Positions 52,918-60,558 of a stretch of 64,000 nt of DNA are shown piece after piece (position 1 is the stretch's first letter; each line of letters begins with the position of its first letter). The notes under the pieces were generated by a model. It was not told the DNA's origin and made no database searches. It saw only the letters and a list, made by a program, of their open reading frames with translations. The position numbers were made by a program, and so were the translations under genes. Where the stretch lies: NCBI GenBank assembly GCA_902621205.1, contig CACNLH010000004.1, forward strand, positions 62,001 through 126,000, given 5' to 3'. The stretch comes from an uncultured Alphaproteobacteria bacterium (GTDB lineage Bacteria > Pseudomonadota > Alphaproteobacteria > HIMB59).

Positions 52918-53927
52918 TGTCTAAAGTAGAACTACAAAATATTACAAAAATATATGATAAAACTATTAAGGCTTTAGATGATATTAGCTTTACAGTAAAT
53001 GATGGAGAGTTTTTTGTATTATTGGGTCCAACCGGTGCAGGTAAAACAACAACATTAAGATCAATAGCAGGTTTAGAAAAAATTGATAAAGGAAAGATCC
53101 TTTTTGATGATGAAGATTTCTCAGAGGCTCAGCCTGCAGCAAGAGACACAGCGTTTGTATTTCAACAATACTCTTTATACCCTCATTATAAGGTTTACGA
53201 CAATTTAGCTTTTCCTCTTCGGTCTCCTCTTAGAAAAATCCCAGAAGACAAGATTAGAGAAAAAGTCACAAAAATAGCGGAAATGTTGAAGATTTCAGCT
53301 AAATTAGACAACAAAGCTACTGAATTATCAGGGGGAGAAATGCAAAGAGTTGCGATAGGTCGTGCTTTAGTTAGAGACCCAAGTATATATTTAATGGATG
53401 AGCCTCTTTCATCCCTTGATGCAAAATTAAGGGAAAGTTTGAGAGTCGAACTGAAAAAAATTCAATTAAATTTAGGCTCCACAATTCTCTACGTCACACA
53501 TGATCAAGCTGAAGCTACAACTATGGCAGATCGCATCGGAGTATTAGAAAATGGTAAGATCGCCCAGATTGATAAACCAGAAGATATATATAATAATCCA
53601 AAATCTATTTATGTTGCAAATAGATTAGGTTCACCAAAAATAAATATTCTCAACAGAGCTTCTTTAAATACTTCATCACCAGATAAAGCAAGTCAACTTG
53701 GTCTAAGACCTGAGCACATTAAGATAGGAGAAGGTGAACTTTCAGGCTCAATTAAAACTGTTGAGTCTCTCGGTGCAGAAACTGTGGTAGAGTTAGACTT
53801 TAATGGAGCAGAAATTTTATCCTTATATCAAGGAGCATTCCAAGGACAAAAAGGGGACAAAGTAAATTTTGCAATAGATCAAAATAAAATTTTATTTTTT
53901 GACGAAAAAGGAATGAGCGTGCAATGA
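52917..53927 (+). CDS. ABC transporter ATP-binding protein (MalK/UgpC-like), second of two
   Basis: A 336-residue ATPase with Walker A LLGPTGAGKTTTLRS, Q-loop FVFQQYSLYPHYKV, canonical signature LSGGEMQRVAIGRALV, Walker B YLMDEPLSSLDAK and switch VTHDQAEATTMADR. The C-terminal TOBE region binds regulators. Because its signature is canonical while that of its partner is degenerate, one of the two composite ATP sites may be less active. It overlaps dhaL by four bases (ATGA), linking import to phosphorylation. Confidence 0.93.
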   Translation: MSKVELQNITKIYDKTIKALDDISFTVNDGEFFVLLGPTGAGKTTTLRSIAGLEKIDKGKILFDDEDFSEAQPAARDTAFVFQQYSLYPHYKVYDNLAFPLRSPLRKIPEDKIREKVTKIAEMLKISAKLDNKATELSGGEMQRVAIGRALVRDPSIYLMDEPLSSLDAKLRESLRVELKKIQLNLGSTILYVTHDQAEATTMADRIGVLENGKIAQIDKPEDIYNNPKSIYVANRLGSPKINILNRASLNTSSPDKASQLGLRPEHIKIGEGELSGSIKTVESLGAETVVELDFNGAEILSLYQGAFQGQKGDKVNFAIDQNKILFFDEKGMSVQ

Positions 53928-54553
53928 GTGTTAATTTTTTAATCCATAGAGCAAAAGAAATTCAAGCTGTAATTGATGCAAATGCAAGTGAAATAGAAAA
54001 ATTGGATCAAGAAATAGGAGATGGGGATCATATTTTTAATGTCCAAAGAGGAATCAAGCTGGTTATAGAATTAGAAGCTGTAATTAAAGATTTGCCAATG
54101 TCTAAAGCTCTAAATCAAATAGCAATGAAAGTTCTTTCTGGTATTGGTGGCTCATCTGGAGCCCTGTTTGGCACATTATTTATGACCATGGCCAAAGGAA
54201 ACGATATAGATAATGGTGTTGATTATAAAAAGGCAATCGAAATTTTTGCAGATGGTGTGGAAGCTGTAAAACAAAGAGGTAAAGCAGATGTAGGTGAAAA
54301 AACAATGATGGATGTTCTCATACCTGTATCTAACTGCCTTAAAAAAGGTGTCGAGGATAACAAAGATGTTAAAGAGATACTTCAAGAAGCTATAGAAGTG
54401 GCGGAAAAAGGGATGTTTTCAACAAAAGATCTTTTAGCTACAAAAGGGAGAGCTTCTTTTTTAGGAGAGCGAGCGAAAGGTCATATCGATCCTGGAGCCA
54501 GGTCTTCACAATTAATGATAAAAACTGTCTGTGAGTCAGTGTTAAATAGTTAG
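53924..54553 (+). CDS. dhaL: Dihydroxyacetone kinase subunit DhaL
   Basis: A 209-residue ADP/ATP-binding lid subunit. Signatures are LDQEIGDGDHIFNVQRG near residue 24 (metal-binding Asp cluster), LSGIGGSSGALFGTLFMTMA near residue 70, and GRASFLGERAKGHIDPGARS near residue 175. It transfers phosphate to the substrate held by DhaK. No DhaM phosphotransferase gene is present, so ATP rather than PEP may be the donor. Overlaps the ABC gene by four bases; nine bases before dhaK. Confidence 0.93.
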   Translation: MSVNFLIHRAKEIQAVIDANASEIEKLDQEIGDGDHIFNVQRGIKLVIELEAVIKDLPMSKALNQIAMKVLSGIGGSSGALFGTLFMTMAKGNDIDNGVDYKKAIEIFADGVEAVKQRGKADVGEKTMMDVLIPVSNCLKKGVEDNKDVKEILQEAIEVAEKGMFSTKDLLATKGRASFLGERAKGHIDPGARSSQLMIKTVCESVLNS

Positions 54554-54562
54554 GAGGATACT

Positions 54563-55555
54563 ATGAAAAAATTTATGAATTCAGCGGATGATTTTCTAAA
54601 GGAGAGTCTGCAAGGTTTTGGTGCTGCGCATCAAGATATTGTTAACTGCCACTACGACCCCAACTTCATCACCAGAGCCACTCCCACAAAAGAGGGGAAA
54701 GTAGCTCTGATCAGTGGAGGGGGGAGTGGACACGAACCCATGCATGGTGGCCTAGTCGGCTACGGTATGCTGGATGCAGCCTGCCCCGGATTTGTTTTTT
54801 CATCACCCACACCTGATCAAATGTTAGCTGCTGCTGAAAAAGTAGACAGCGGAGCTGGAGTTTTATTTATCGTTAAAAACTATTCTGGAGATGTAATGAA
54901 TTTCCAAATGGCAGCTGAGATGATGCAAGGTCCAAATGAGTCTGTATTAACAAATGATGACGTTGCTGTGGAGGACTCTTCATTTACAACTGGTAGAAGA
55001 GGTGTTGCCGCTACTGTTGTTGTTGAAAAAATAGTTGGTTCTTTAGCTGAGCACGGAGGTAGCTTACAAGAATGTAAAGCCTTAGGGGATAAGGTAAATA
55101 AAAATTCAGGTTCTATGGGAGTTGCATTTTCAAGTTGCACTGTCCCGGCTGCAGGAAAACCAAATTTTGATATAGGCGATGATGAAATGGAATTTGGTGT
55201 TGGAATTCATGGTGAACCTGGAAGAAGAAGAGATAAAATGAAATCTGCACAAGAGATTACAAACGAGTTATTAGAGGCAATTAATGAGGATTTAAAGCCT
55301 GAGACAAACGAAGAAATTCTTTTATTCGTCAATGGTATGGGAGGTACTCCTTTAACAGAGCTATACCTAATTTTTGATAACGCTAAAAATATGTTAGACA
55401 AAAAAAATATAAAGATATCAAGGTCTCTTGTTGGAAATTATTGTACTTCTCTTGAGATGCAGGGTGCCTCTATTACTCTTACAAAGCTTGATGAAGAGCT
55501 TTTAAAGCATTGGGACTCATCTGTTCACACAGCAGCTATGAGATGGGGTGTCTAA
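54563..55555 (+). CDS. dhaK: Dihydroxyacetone kinase subunit DhaK
   Basis: A 330-residue subunit that binds its substrate covalently. The landmark block is ALISGGGSGHEPMHGGLVGY near residue 50 followed by AACPGFVFSSPTPDQML; the substrate-binding His is in GVGIHGEPGRRRDKM near residue 215. With DhaL it phosphorylates dihydroxyacetone or a related ketose such as erythrulose. In this operon it is the first intracellular enzyme after import. A GGAGG site lies in front of its ATG, and the gene is closed by a strong hairpin six bases later. Confidence 0.94.
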   Translation: MKKFMNSADDFLKESLQGFGAAHQDIVNCHYDPNFITRATPTKEGKVALISGGGSGHEPMHGGLVGYGMLDAACPGFVFSSPTPDQMLAAAEKVDSGAGVLFIVKNYSGDVMNFQMAAEMMQGPNESVLTNDDVAVEDSSFTTGRRGVAATVVVEKIVGSLAEHGGSLQECKALGDKVNKNSGSMGVAFSSCTVPAAGKPNFDIGDDEMEFGVGIHGEPGRRRDKMKSAQEITNELLEAINEDLKPETNEEILLFVNGMGGTPLTELYLIFDNAKNMLDKKNIKISRSLVGNYCTSLEMQGASITLTKLDEELLKHWDSSVHTAAMRWGV

Positions 55556-55560
55556 AAATC

Positions 55561-55592
55561 ATAAAGCCTTTAGACTGATCTAAAGGCTTTAT
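55561..55592. terminator. Bidirectional terminator hairpin after dhaK
   Basis: A perfect 14-pair stem (ATAAAGCCTTTAGA and TCTAAAGGCTTTAT) around a CTGA loop, six bases after the dhaK stop. It serves the plus-strand transporter-kinase operon and can also act for the small minus-strand gene ending at 55615. Confidence 0.85.
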
Positions 55593-55614
55593 ATTCGTCT
55601 GATTACCCTCATAA

Positions 55615-55902
55615 TTAGTGATTATGATGATCTAATGTAACTTCGCCAACTACTGTCTCGACTGAGACCCTATTTTCTATATTAGTATTTAATCTTTTTT
55701 CTCGTGCTGCATCTGCTGCTTTCATAGTTTCAGCATCAGGATAAATTGTAACCGCCATCAATGTAACATCATCAATTCTAATGCCAATTAACTGACTTGC
55801 TTGTGGAAATTCTGATGGCGCACTTTGTACGTACCCTTGTGTTTGTTCGTCAGCTGCCTCCTTTGAGTCCATTTTTACTGTTGTTACTCTTGCTATGCTC
55901 AT
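55615..55902 (-). CDS. Small hypothetical protein (possible dimeric alpha/beta barrel)
   Basis: A 95-residue soluble protein with strand-helix-strand pattern (IDDVTLMAVTIYPDAETMKA, AAREKRLNTN) and a His-rich C-terminus (DHHNH) that might bind metal. It has a strong GAGGG ribosome site. Resembles the stress-related dimeric barrel (ABM-like) proteins; family not certain. No conserved neighbours on the same strand close by. Confidence 0.62.
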   Translation of the reverse strand: MSIARVTTVKMDSKEAADEQTQGYVQSAPSEFPQASQLIGIRIDDVTLMAVTIYPDAETMKAADAAREKRLNTNIENRVSVETVVGEVTLDHHNH

Positions 55903-56046
55903 TTATTACCCTCCTTCATTGTTACCTAAATAGTTTAGTTTATTAGTTAACAGTACACTCTATTAACAATTAAATTAAATATTTTATAGACTAATTGACC
56001 TGACTATTTTGCATATCAAAAGATAAAATAATTTTTGTTAGCTAAT

Positions 56047-56253
56047 TTAACTATAGAAGTATATTAAGAAGCCGAAAATAAATATAAAAATTAAAAAATA
56101 GCTGATTGCTGATTTTTTAAAGTATATCTCTGACTTAAACAGAATATTAAATATTTTATAACTAGCAAAAATTACTAATGCTATTACTGCTAGAGTAACA
56201 AGCCATGTTCCTAAAAAGTTAATTGAAAAAAGTTTATCTAAGTTTTGTTCCAT
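56047..56253 (-). CDS. Small two-helix membrane protein
   Basis: A 68-residue protein with two hydrophobic segments (FLGTWLVTLAVIALVIFAS and SYFLIFIFIFGFLIYF) joined by a short basic loop. It reads the same way as tRNA-Ala and starts 15 bases after it. No family recognised; codon use is like the neighbours, so it may be real. Confidence 0.45.
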   Translation of the reverse strand: MEQNLDKLFSINFLGTWLVTLAVIALVIFASYKIFNILFKSEIYFKKSAISYFLIFIFIFGFLIYFYS

Positions 56254-56268
56254 TTTTTAATTTCATCT

Positions 56269-56344
56269 TGGTGGAGCCAAGGGGGATCGAACCCCTGACC
56301 TCTACGCTGCCAGCGTAGCGCTCTCCCAGCTGAGCTATGGCCCC
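56269..56344 (-). tRNA. tRNA-Ala (anticodon GGC)
   Basis: On the minus strand the 76 bases read GGGGCCATAGCTCAGCTGGG at the 5' end and GGTTCGATCCCCCTTGGCTC with encoded CCA at the 3' end. Acceptor GGGGCCA pairs with TGGCTCC (one G-T pair), the D arm is GCTC/GAGC, the anticodon stem CTACG/CGTAG encloses the loop CTGGCAG (anticodon GGC), and the T arm GGGG/CCCC holds the loop TTCGATC. It decodes GCC and GCT alanine. It is a possible phage/island attachment site, but no integrase lies nearby. Confidence 0.97.
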
Positions 56345-56456
56345 AATCATGCGTAGAATAAGCATAATAGAGTATTCGGTAGTTAGTTCAAATCATATAA
56401 CCGAGAAAAAACCGAGAATAAATACAAAAAAGGGAACTATTTGATAAGTTAAAATT

Positions 56457-56780
56457 ATGAGACTCGTTCTAATATTTATATTCTCATTAATTTCTATTTC
56501 CTCTCATAGCTATCATGAAAAAGATATAATTTATGATGAAGGGGAAATAATCTGTATTGCAACCTATGAGCTAGCCGAAGATTTTTTTTTACAAATGAAA
56601 GACCCTAACACTTCTGAAGAAATGAATAAAAGAAAACAAGCTCTATTGGATAAATACGATGAGGGTCACTTTCCTCAGGAGGATATAGAATTTTATACTC
56701 TTGAAATTCATTATGCATGGACTGCTAATTTTGATTTTTTACCACCAATTTTAAAAAATTGTCGTGAAAATATCCGTTGA
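56457..56780 (+). CDS. Small secreted hypothetical protein
   Basis: A 107-residue protein with a signal peptide (MRLVLIFIFSLISISSHSYH). The mature part has two cysteines near its two ends (IICIAT and LKNCRENI) that may pair, and is acidic. No family recognised. The 112 bases upstream to the tRNA would hold its promoter; no obvious ribosome site (AAAATT before the ATG). Confidence 0.5.
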   Translation: MRLVLIFIFSLISISSHSYHEKDIIYDEGEIICIATYELAEDFFLQMKDPNTSEEMNKRKQALLDKYDEGHFPQEDIEFYTLEIHYAWTANFDFLPPILKNCRENIR

Positions 56781-56795
56781 TCAATTTGGGTATTA

Positions 56796-57050
56796 CTACA
56801 TTTTTTCCAACTTATATACGTCATCTACATTATTAAATTTAGCATCAAATTCCTTTGATCTTGGATCTTCAAACAAAGCATAAAATTTTTCCTCATCGGT
56901 GACATTTGCTACAATTATCACTTTTCCATCTCTGACAAACCCCATCTCAAATCCATCAGTATATTTCGCAATGTCATCTTTAAAAGAGTCATACAATTTT
57001 AAGTAGTCTTCTTTAGTTCCGTTATAAGTAGATACAACACATAAATTCAT
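56796..57050 (-). CDS. Small alpha/beta-barrel-like protein
   Basis: An 84-residue soluble protein (MNLCVVSTYNGTKEDYLKLY, DGKVIIVANVTDEEKFYALF) with the beta-alpha-beta pattern of small dimeric ferredoxin-like barrels. An AAGGAGA ribosome site precedes its ATG. It is arranged head-to-head with the gene at 57162, which has the same general plan, as if they were diverged partners. No family name given with confidence. Confidence 0.6.
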   Translation of the reverse strand: MNLCVVSTYNGTKEDYLKLYDSFKDDIAKYTDGFEMGFVRDGKVIIVANVTDEEKFYALFEDPRSKEFDAKFNNVDDVYKLEKM

Positions 57051-57161
57051 AATTATTTTCTCCTTTAAACTAATTTACGTATTGTTCAATTTTAGAGATC
57101 AATATCTTTTGAATGAATTATTTTTAAATAAACTTTATAATAACTTATAGAGAGGACAGCT

Positions 57162-57437
57162 ATGAAAATTATTACAAATGCAAAAATAACTAAAGGTTAT
57201 GAACATTGGAAACAAATGTTTGAAGAAAATGAAAATCTGAGACAGGAATATGGTCTTAATGTATTAGCCTATGGACATCCAAAAGATAACAATGAAGAAA
57301 TTTATACAGTTATTGAAGTAGAGTCGATGGATAAAATGCAAGAAATGTTAAAACTTCCTGAAATGATAAAACTTAGAACAGAAGCTGGAGTTGATCTTGA
57401 TACACAAAAATTTATTTTACTTGAGGGTGGAAACTAA
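57162..57437 (+). CDS. Small alpha/beta-barrel-like protein (DUF3764-like)
   Basis: A 91-residue soluble protein: ITNAKITKGYEHWKQMFEEN, VIEVESMDKMQEMLKLPEMI, KLRTEAGVDLDTQKFILLEG. The pattern resembles DUF3764 small alpha/beta barrels seen in marine bacteria. TATAAT at 57136-57141 and AGAGGA at 57151-57156 give a credible promoter and ribosome site. It is divergent from the 84-residue gene at 56796 and overlaps the next minus-strand gene by four bases at the ends. Confidence 0.68.
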   Translation: MKIITNAKITKGYEHWKQMFEENENLRQEYGLNVLAYGHPKDNNEEIYTVIEVESMDKMQEMLKLPEMIKLRTEAGVDLDTQKFILLEGGN

Positions 57438-57622
57438 GATTGTGTAAGTAAGAAATATAAGCTTAAAAATATTAAAATTATTGATACAGATAAACCCAAT
57501 TTGAAGGTTTTATCTATAATAGAGTATTCCTTTTTACCTACATACCTCTTTTTAATAATGTAAATAGCTGCTGTAAAAATCGAAAAAAACCAAAATGTAT
57601 TTACCACTAATTCTATGTTCAT
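57434..57622 (-). CDS. Small two-helix membrane protein
   Basis: A 62-residue protein with two hydrophobic helices (LVVNTFWFFSIFTAAIYII and LSVSIILIFLSLYFLL) and a basic middle (KKRYVGKKEYS). Its start overlaps the 113-residue gene's stop by four bases, so they form a small operon. Unknown. Confidence 0.5.
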   Translation of the reverse strand: MNIELVVNTFWFFSIFTAAIYIIKKRYVGKKEYSIIDKTFKLGLSVSIILIFLSLYFLLTQS

Positions 57623-57960
57623 GTGCTCTTGTATGAATTTCTCTCTAAATATTTTTCACCGTTCTCAGACAAATACCAAAGATACCTCTTTTCATTATTT
57701 TGATCGTCTTCCCACATAATTTTATTTGCTAGATTCTTTCTTAATAGTTTTGCCCCGGTATCACTCACAATATTGAAATTTAATCCTGTTAAAAATGAAA
57801 TTTCATCTAAGCCAAAAGCATTAATCACAATATTTGAAATTAAAGACTTATCATTTATCTGTTTACCTGTTGTTTTTAGTGTGACATGTCTTTTACATAT
57901 TTTTTCCTGGAGACACTTCATAAATATGTAATCTTGAGTTTCTATATCATCACTATTCAT
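57619..57960 (-). CDS. Hypothetical protein, possible winged-helix fold
   Basis: A 113-residue soluble protein. Its C-terminal half (LLRKNLANKIMWEDDQNNEK followed by RYLWYLSENGEKYLERN) has the helix-turn-wing-like spacing seen in MarR-type DNA-binding proteins, but the match is weak. It lies between two small membrane-protein genes. Overlaps the downstream gene by four bases. Treat as unknown. Confidence 0.48.
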   Translation of the reverse strand: MNSDDIETQDYIFMKCLQEKICKRHVTLKTTGKQINDKSLISNIVINAFGLDEISFLTGLNFNIVSDTGAKLLRKNLANKIMWEDDQNNEKRYLWYLSENGEKYLERNSYKST

Positions 57961-57969
57961 AAGTTTTGA

Positions 57970-58179
57970 TTATTTAAACCAATCGCTATAAACACTAATT
58001 AAGACTAGTGAGAAAGTCCCGTACCCTAAAACGATTATAATGAAATATTTGATATATATTCTTTTGGAACTAACATTTTTTGTTAATTTACCAAATTTTT
58101 TTTGAGTATAGATAAAAGCTGCCCATAGTAAAATTGCAAAGCCGTATGATGATAATAATACTTTAATTACTTCTGACAT
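57970..58179 (-). CDS. Small two-helix membrane protein
   Basis: A 69-residue protein with hydrophobic helices VLLSSYGFAILLWAAFIYT and YFIIIVLGYGTFSLVLISV joined by a basic loop (QKKFGKLTKNVSSKR). It abuts the 217-residue gene upstream (stop/start one base apart), so it is part of the same operon. No family recognised. Confidence 0.52.
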   Translation of the reverse strand: MSEVIKVLLSSYGFAILLWAAFIYTQKKFGKLTKNVSSKRIYIKYFIIIVLGYGTFSLVLISVYSDWFK

Positions 58180-58833
58180 TTAAAAAGACAATGATCCTGA
58201 CAATAAGTTTTCATTCAAGGGGCCTAAATTTTTAGGGTAGGTTAGTATACCATCAGATATATATTTATCATCAAATTGTGACACACACCAAGATAGCGAA
58301 GCTGGTTTGGGCACTAGAGTTTTATTATCTCTAATAGAGTAAAGTAAATTATCTCTAACAGCTAAGTCACCCATATATACTAAATAAGCAACTTTTGTCC
58401 GCCTTGTAATAAAGTTACTTTCGCCTTGGTTGAGACTTTTAGGAGGATTGTAGATCACTGGCTTTTTTTTGACATACTCATCTTTGAGTCTCTTTATTAA
58501 CCAATTTCTCATTATTTTTCTAACCGCATGATAAGCTGCAAATTGTGGTTTAATTAAATATGTGGTTTGGTGCCCAATATTCAAAATTGTATTATTTTCA
58601 GAAAACTTGAAAGAGTAGCCGTCTTTATATCTTTGATGAAACTTTGAGAATTCTTTAGCCCAAGTTACTCCCTCAATTACCCTATCTTTAGTTTGAGAGG
58701 TGTACTTTTCTCTTGTTGAAGTGTCATGTAAAACTACATCCCGGAAAAAAGATAAGTAATCTGACTCATTTTTAAATTTTTCCTTATGAATTTGTTTTAA
58801 TTCTTCCCAAGGTTTGATTTTTATATCTTGCAC
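58180..58833 (-). CDS. Hypothetical protein
   Basis: A 217-residue soluble, basic protein without recognised family. It is Lys/Tyr-rich with segments such as TKDRVIEGVTWAKEFSKFHQ and YLIKPQFAAYHAVRKIMRNW, and has no signal peptide. It is the first gene of a minus-strand run of four small genes (to 57434). The upstream 309 bases are unusually AT-rich. Confidence 0.55.
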   Translation of the reverse strand: MQDIKIKPWEELKQIHKEKFKNESDYLSFFRDVVLHDTSTREKYTSQTKDRVIEGVTWAKEFSKFHQRYKDGYSFKFSENNTILNIGHQTTYLIKPQFAAYHAVRKIMRNWLIKRLKDEYVKKKPVIYNPPKSLNQGESNFITRRTKVAYLVYMGDLAVRDNLLYSIRDNKTLVPKPASLSWCVSQFDDKYISDGILTYPKNLGPLNENLLSGSLSF

Positions 58834-59142
58834 TTCTTTTCAACTTATATTATTTTTAATTTATACACAAACTATTAAATAATCTATGTGTAATTTATAA
58901 AAAAAATAGAAAAATTATCAATAAAATCAACAATTTTTCAATAAAATAGAAAAATTAGAAAAAGTTTCAAATTTAAGTCAAATTTAAAAAAAATCATGAT
59001 TAATTTTTTTTTAACTTTGGTTTCCATTTTAAAGATTTTTTTTTGATTATTAAAAATTTCTTAACACTAAATTTAATTAATTTTGTGTGTAAATTACAAA
59101 GCTTAAAAAATACTTGAATTTACTTGTAAATATTTAATTTTT
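58834..59142. other. Gene-free, extremely AT-rich stretch
   Basis: This 309-base gap is almost only A and T, with runs such as AAAAAAATAG. The twelve-base word ATAGAAAAATTA occurs at 58906 and 58946, 40 bases apart. It must hold the promoter of the gene starting at 58833 on the minus strand. I see no RNA gene or long open frame. Confidence 0.5.
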
Positions 59143-59550
59143 TTAGAGATAACCCCTAAATTTACTAGGTTTCCAATTTTTAGGAGCTATTTCTAAATCC
59201 TCAAATTCAAAAGCTGGAGCAACTGTGCAACCAATTAAACTAAATAATCCAGTCGATTCCAAAGAAAACCATATATTACTTTCTACGCTGTAAATAAATC
59301 TATTTTCAGATCCTATTTCATTTATTTCATATTCTTCGCCATTTTTCGAAGTATATATTCTCAAAGGACTACCAGTATAGAAGTGTATTGTTTCGTTTTT
59401 TTTAATGCGATGCCAATGTGAATATTGCCCTTTTTCTAATAAATAGTAAATGTGACTAACATCCTTATTTTTGAAAACTTCGACGTAATGACCACCTTCA
59501 GGATGAGCTATCATTTTATGACTTTTTATGAGGGATTTAATTGTATCCAT
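59143..59550 (-). CDS. DUF985 cupin-family protein
   Basis: A 135-residue single-domain cupin of the DUF985 type. Typical elements in order: MIAHPEGGHYVEVF, IYYLLEKGQYSHWHRIKKNE, HFYTGSPLRIYTSKNGEEYE and LIGCTVAPAFEFEDLEIA; the His pair and Glu/His form the metal site. Function in the family is not settled. It is a stand-alone gene at the edge of the AT-rich stretch and is the best-defined protein among its small neighbours. Confidence 0.9.
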   Translation of the reverse strand: MDTIKSLIKSHKMIAHPEGGHYVEVFKNKDVSHIYYLLEKGQYSHWHRIKKNETIHFYTGSPLRIYTSKNGEEYEINEIGSENRFIYSVESNIWFSLESTGLFSLIGCTVAPAFEFEDLEIAPKNWKPSKFRGYL

Positions 59551-59687
59551 TCAAACTAAAAGTACATTTTTATTTCGATCAATCAAAATAGAAACTTATT
59601 AAGCAAAAATACTGAATTTATTGATTATTAATTGTTTTTCGTAATTTATTCCATTTTTCATCTAAAAGGGTATTATAGCAGTAATAA

Positions 59688-59873
59688 ATGGCAATGGAAA
59701 ACGCTCAAACAATATCTTGTCCGAAGTGTGACTTATCTGTTTCTTCTATTTGTTCTAAGTGTAACAAAGAAGTAGAGGTATCTCAATTAGCTGATGGATG
59801 TGTAGTTCAAATCACAAAATGTGTTGAGTGCACTAATACACCAGTTATTAAGGATATCTGCGCGGAAAACTAG
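59688..59873 (+). CDS. Small cysteine-rich (zinc-ribbon-like) protein
   Basis: A 61-residue protein with eight cysteines: CPKC at 11-14, CSKC at 22-25, a lone Cys38, CVEC at 45-48 and Cys58. This could bind two metals as a zinc ribbon or rubredoxin-like fold. Start at 59688, with a second ATG two codons later. Unknown role. Confidence 0.6.
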   Translation: MAMENAQTISCPKCDLSVSSICSKCNKEVEVSQLADGCVVQITKCVECTNTPVIKDICAEN

Positions 59874-59965
59874 ACTTCACTTTTAGCTGACATTAAACCT
59901 TAAATTGCTCTGTTAAGATCCAAAGATTACTTTGATACTAAAAAGTAGTATTGGAGATATAATTA

Positions 59966-60157
59966 ATGAAAATATTAAAAATTTTGGATGGTGCAGAATT
60001 AATTCTTGTAGACTTAGAGGTGAATTTGGGAAAGGAAGTAAGAAACGCCCCAACTTTATGTGTAAGGTATAAAGGTAAAATTATACCTTTAAATACCGCG
60101 CATGATGGTCGACCTATTTTGATGAGAGAAGAAAACGCCATCCCAAGTGAAAATTAA
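59966..60157 (+). CDS. Small hypothetical protein
   Basis: A 63-residue soluble protein (MKILKILDGAELILVDLEVN) with GGAGAT ahead of its ATG. Content is like the neighbouring genes. An antisense reading of similar length covers the same bases, but the plus strand has the ribosome site and same-strand neighbours. No family recognised. Confidence 0.42.
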   Translation: MKILKILDGAELILVDLEVNLGKEVRNAPTLCVRYKGKIIPLNTAHDGRPILMREENAIPSEN

Positions 60158-60163
60158 AATTAT

Positions 60164-60250
60164 ATGTTTACTGGTACTCTTTGGGTAGATTTAACAATCT
60201 CTCTCATACTTCTAGCTACTTTTTTTATGTGGATAATGAGGGGGGATTAA
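60164..60250 (+). CDS. Possible tiny membrane protein
   Basis: A 28-codon frame that would make a single membrane helix (LTISLILLATFFMWIM), seven bases after the 63-residue gene and 17 before the next ATG. Too short for certainty; the tight packing and the hydrophobic run are the only support. Confidence 0.35.
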   Translation: MFTGTLWVDLTISLILLATFFMWIMRGD

Positions 60251-60267
60251 ATAAAATTAACTCCTTA

Positions 60268-60555
60268 ATGGAAATATTAACCAATAAAGAGGAAGTAAGA
60301 GAAAAACTCAAAAACAACCCCTTACAAGCTGCCCATTTACTCAGACTCAATGGATATGGTTCTATTAAATACGAATGTGCCTGTGGTGAAACACATGATG
60401 CTAATGGTAAAGATGTAAGTTGTAAAGGATCTGCTAAACCTTTTAAAGCTCTTCTTAAATGTTCAAACAATTTTGTAACGATGATAAAAATTGAGGGTTT
60501 TTTTCGAAAAAAAGCTATCTCAGAGTATGGATTTAAAGCAAGTATAATGGATTAA
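60268..60555 (+). CDS. Hypothetical protein with cysteine cluster
   Basis: A 95-residue soluble protein beginning MEILTNKEEVREKLKNNPLQ, with cysteines in YECACGETH, VSCKGS and LLKCSNN that might bind zinc. A reading starting from TTG at 60181 would overlap the tiny membrane frame; the ATG at 60268 is preferred. The next gene starts three bases after its stop. No family recognised. Confidence 0.5.
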   Translation: MEILTNKEEVREKLKNNPLQAAHLLRLNGYGSIKYECACGETHDANGKDVSCKGSAKPFKALLKCSNNFVTMIKIEGFFRKKAISEYGFKASIMD

Positions 60556-60558
60556 ATT

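Noticed and set aside
56269-56344. tRNA-Ala as a phage integration site
   Set aside because: No integrase, excisionase or repeated tRNA end is seen within the window.
58906-58957. CRISPR-like repeat
   Set aside because: Only two copies of a short A/T word in low-complexity DNA; no spacers and no cas genes.
60225-60470. Antisense frame opposite the small Cys protein
   Set aside because: Plus-strand neighbours are tightly packed and co-directional; the antisense frame has no start signal.
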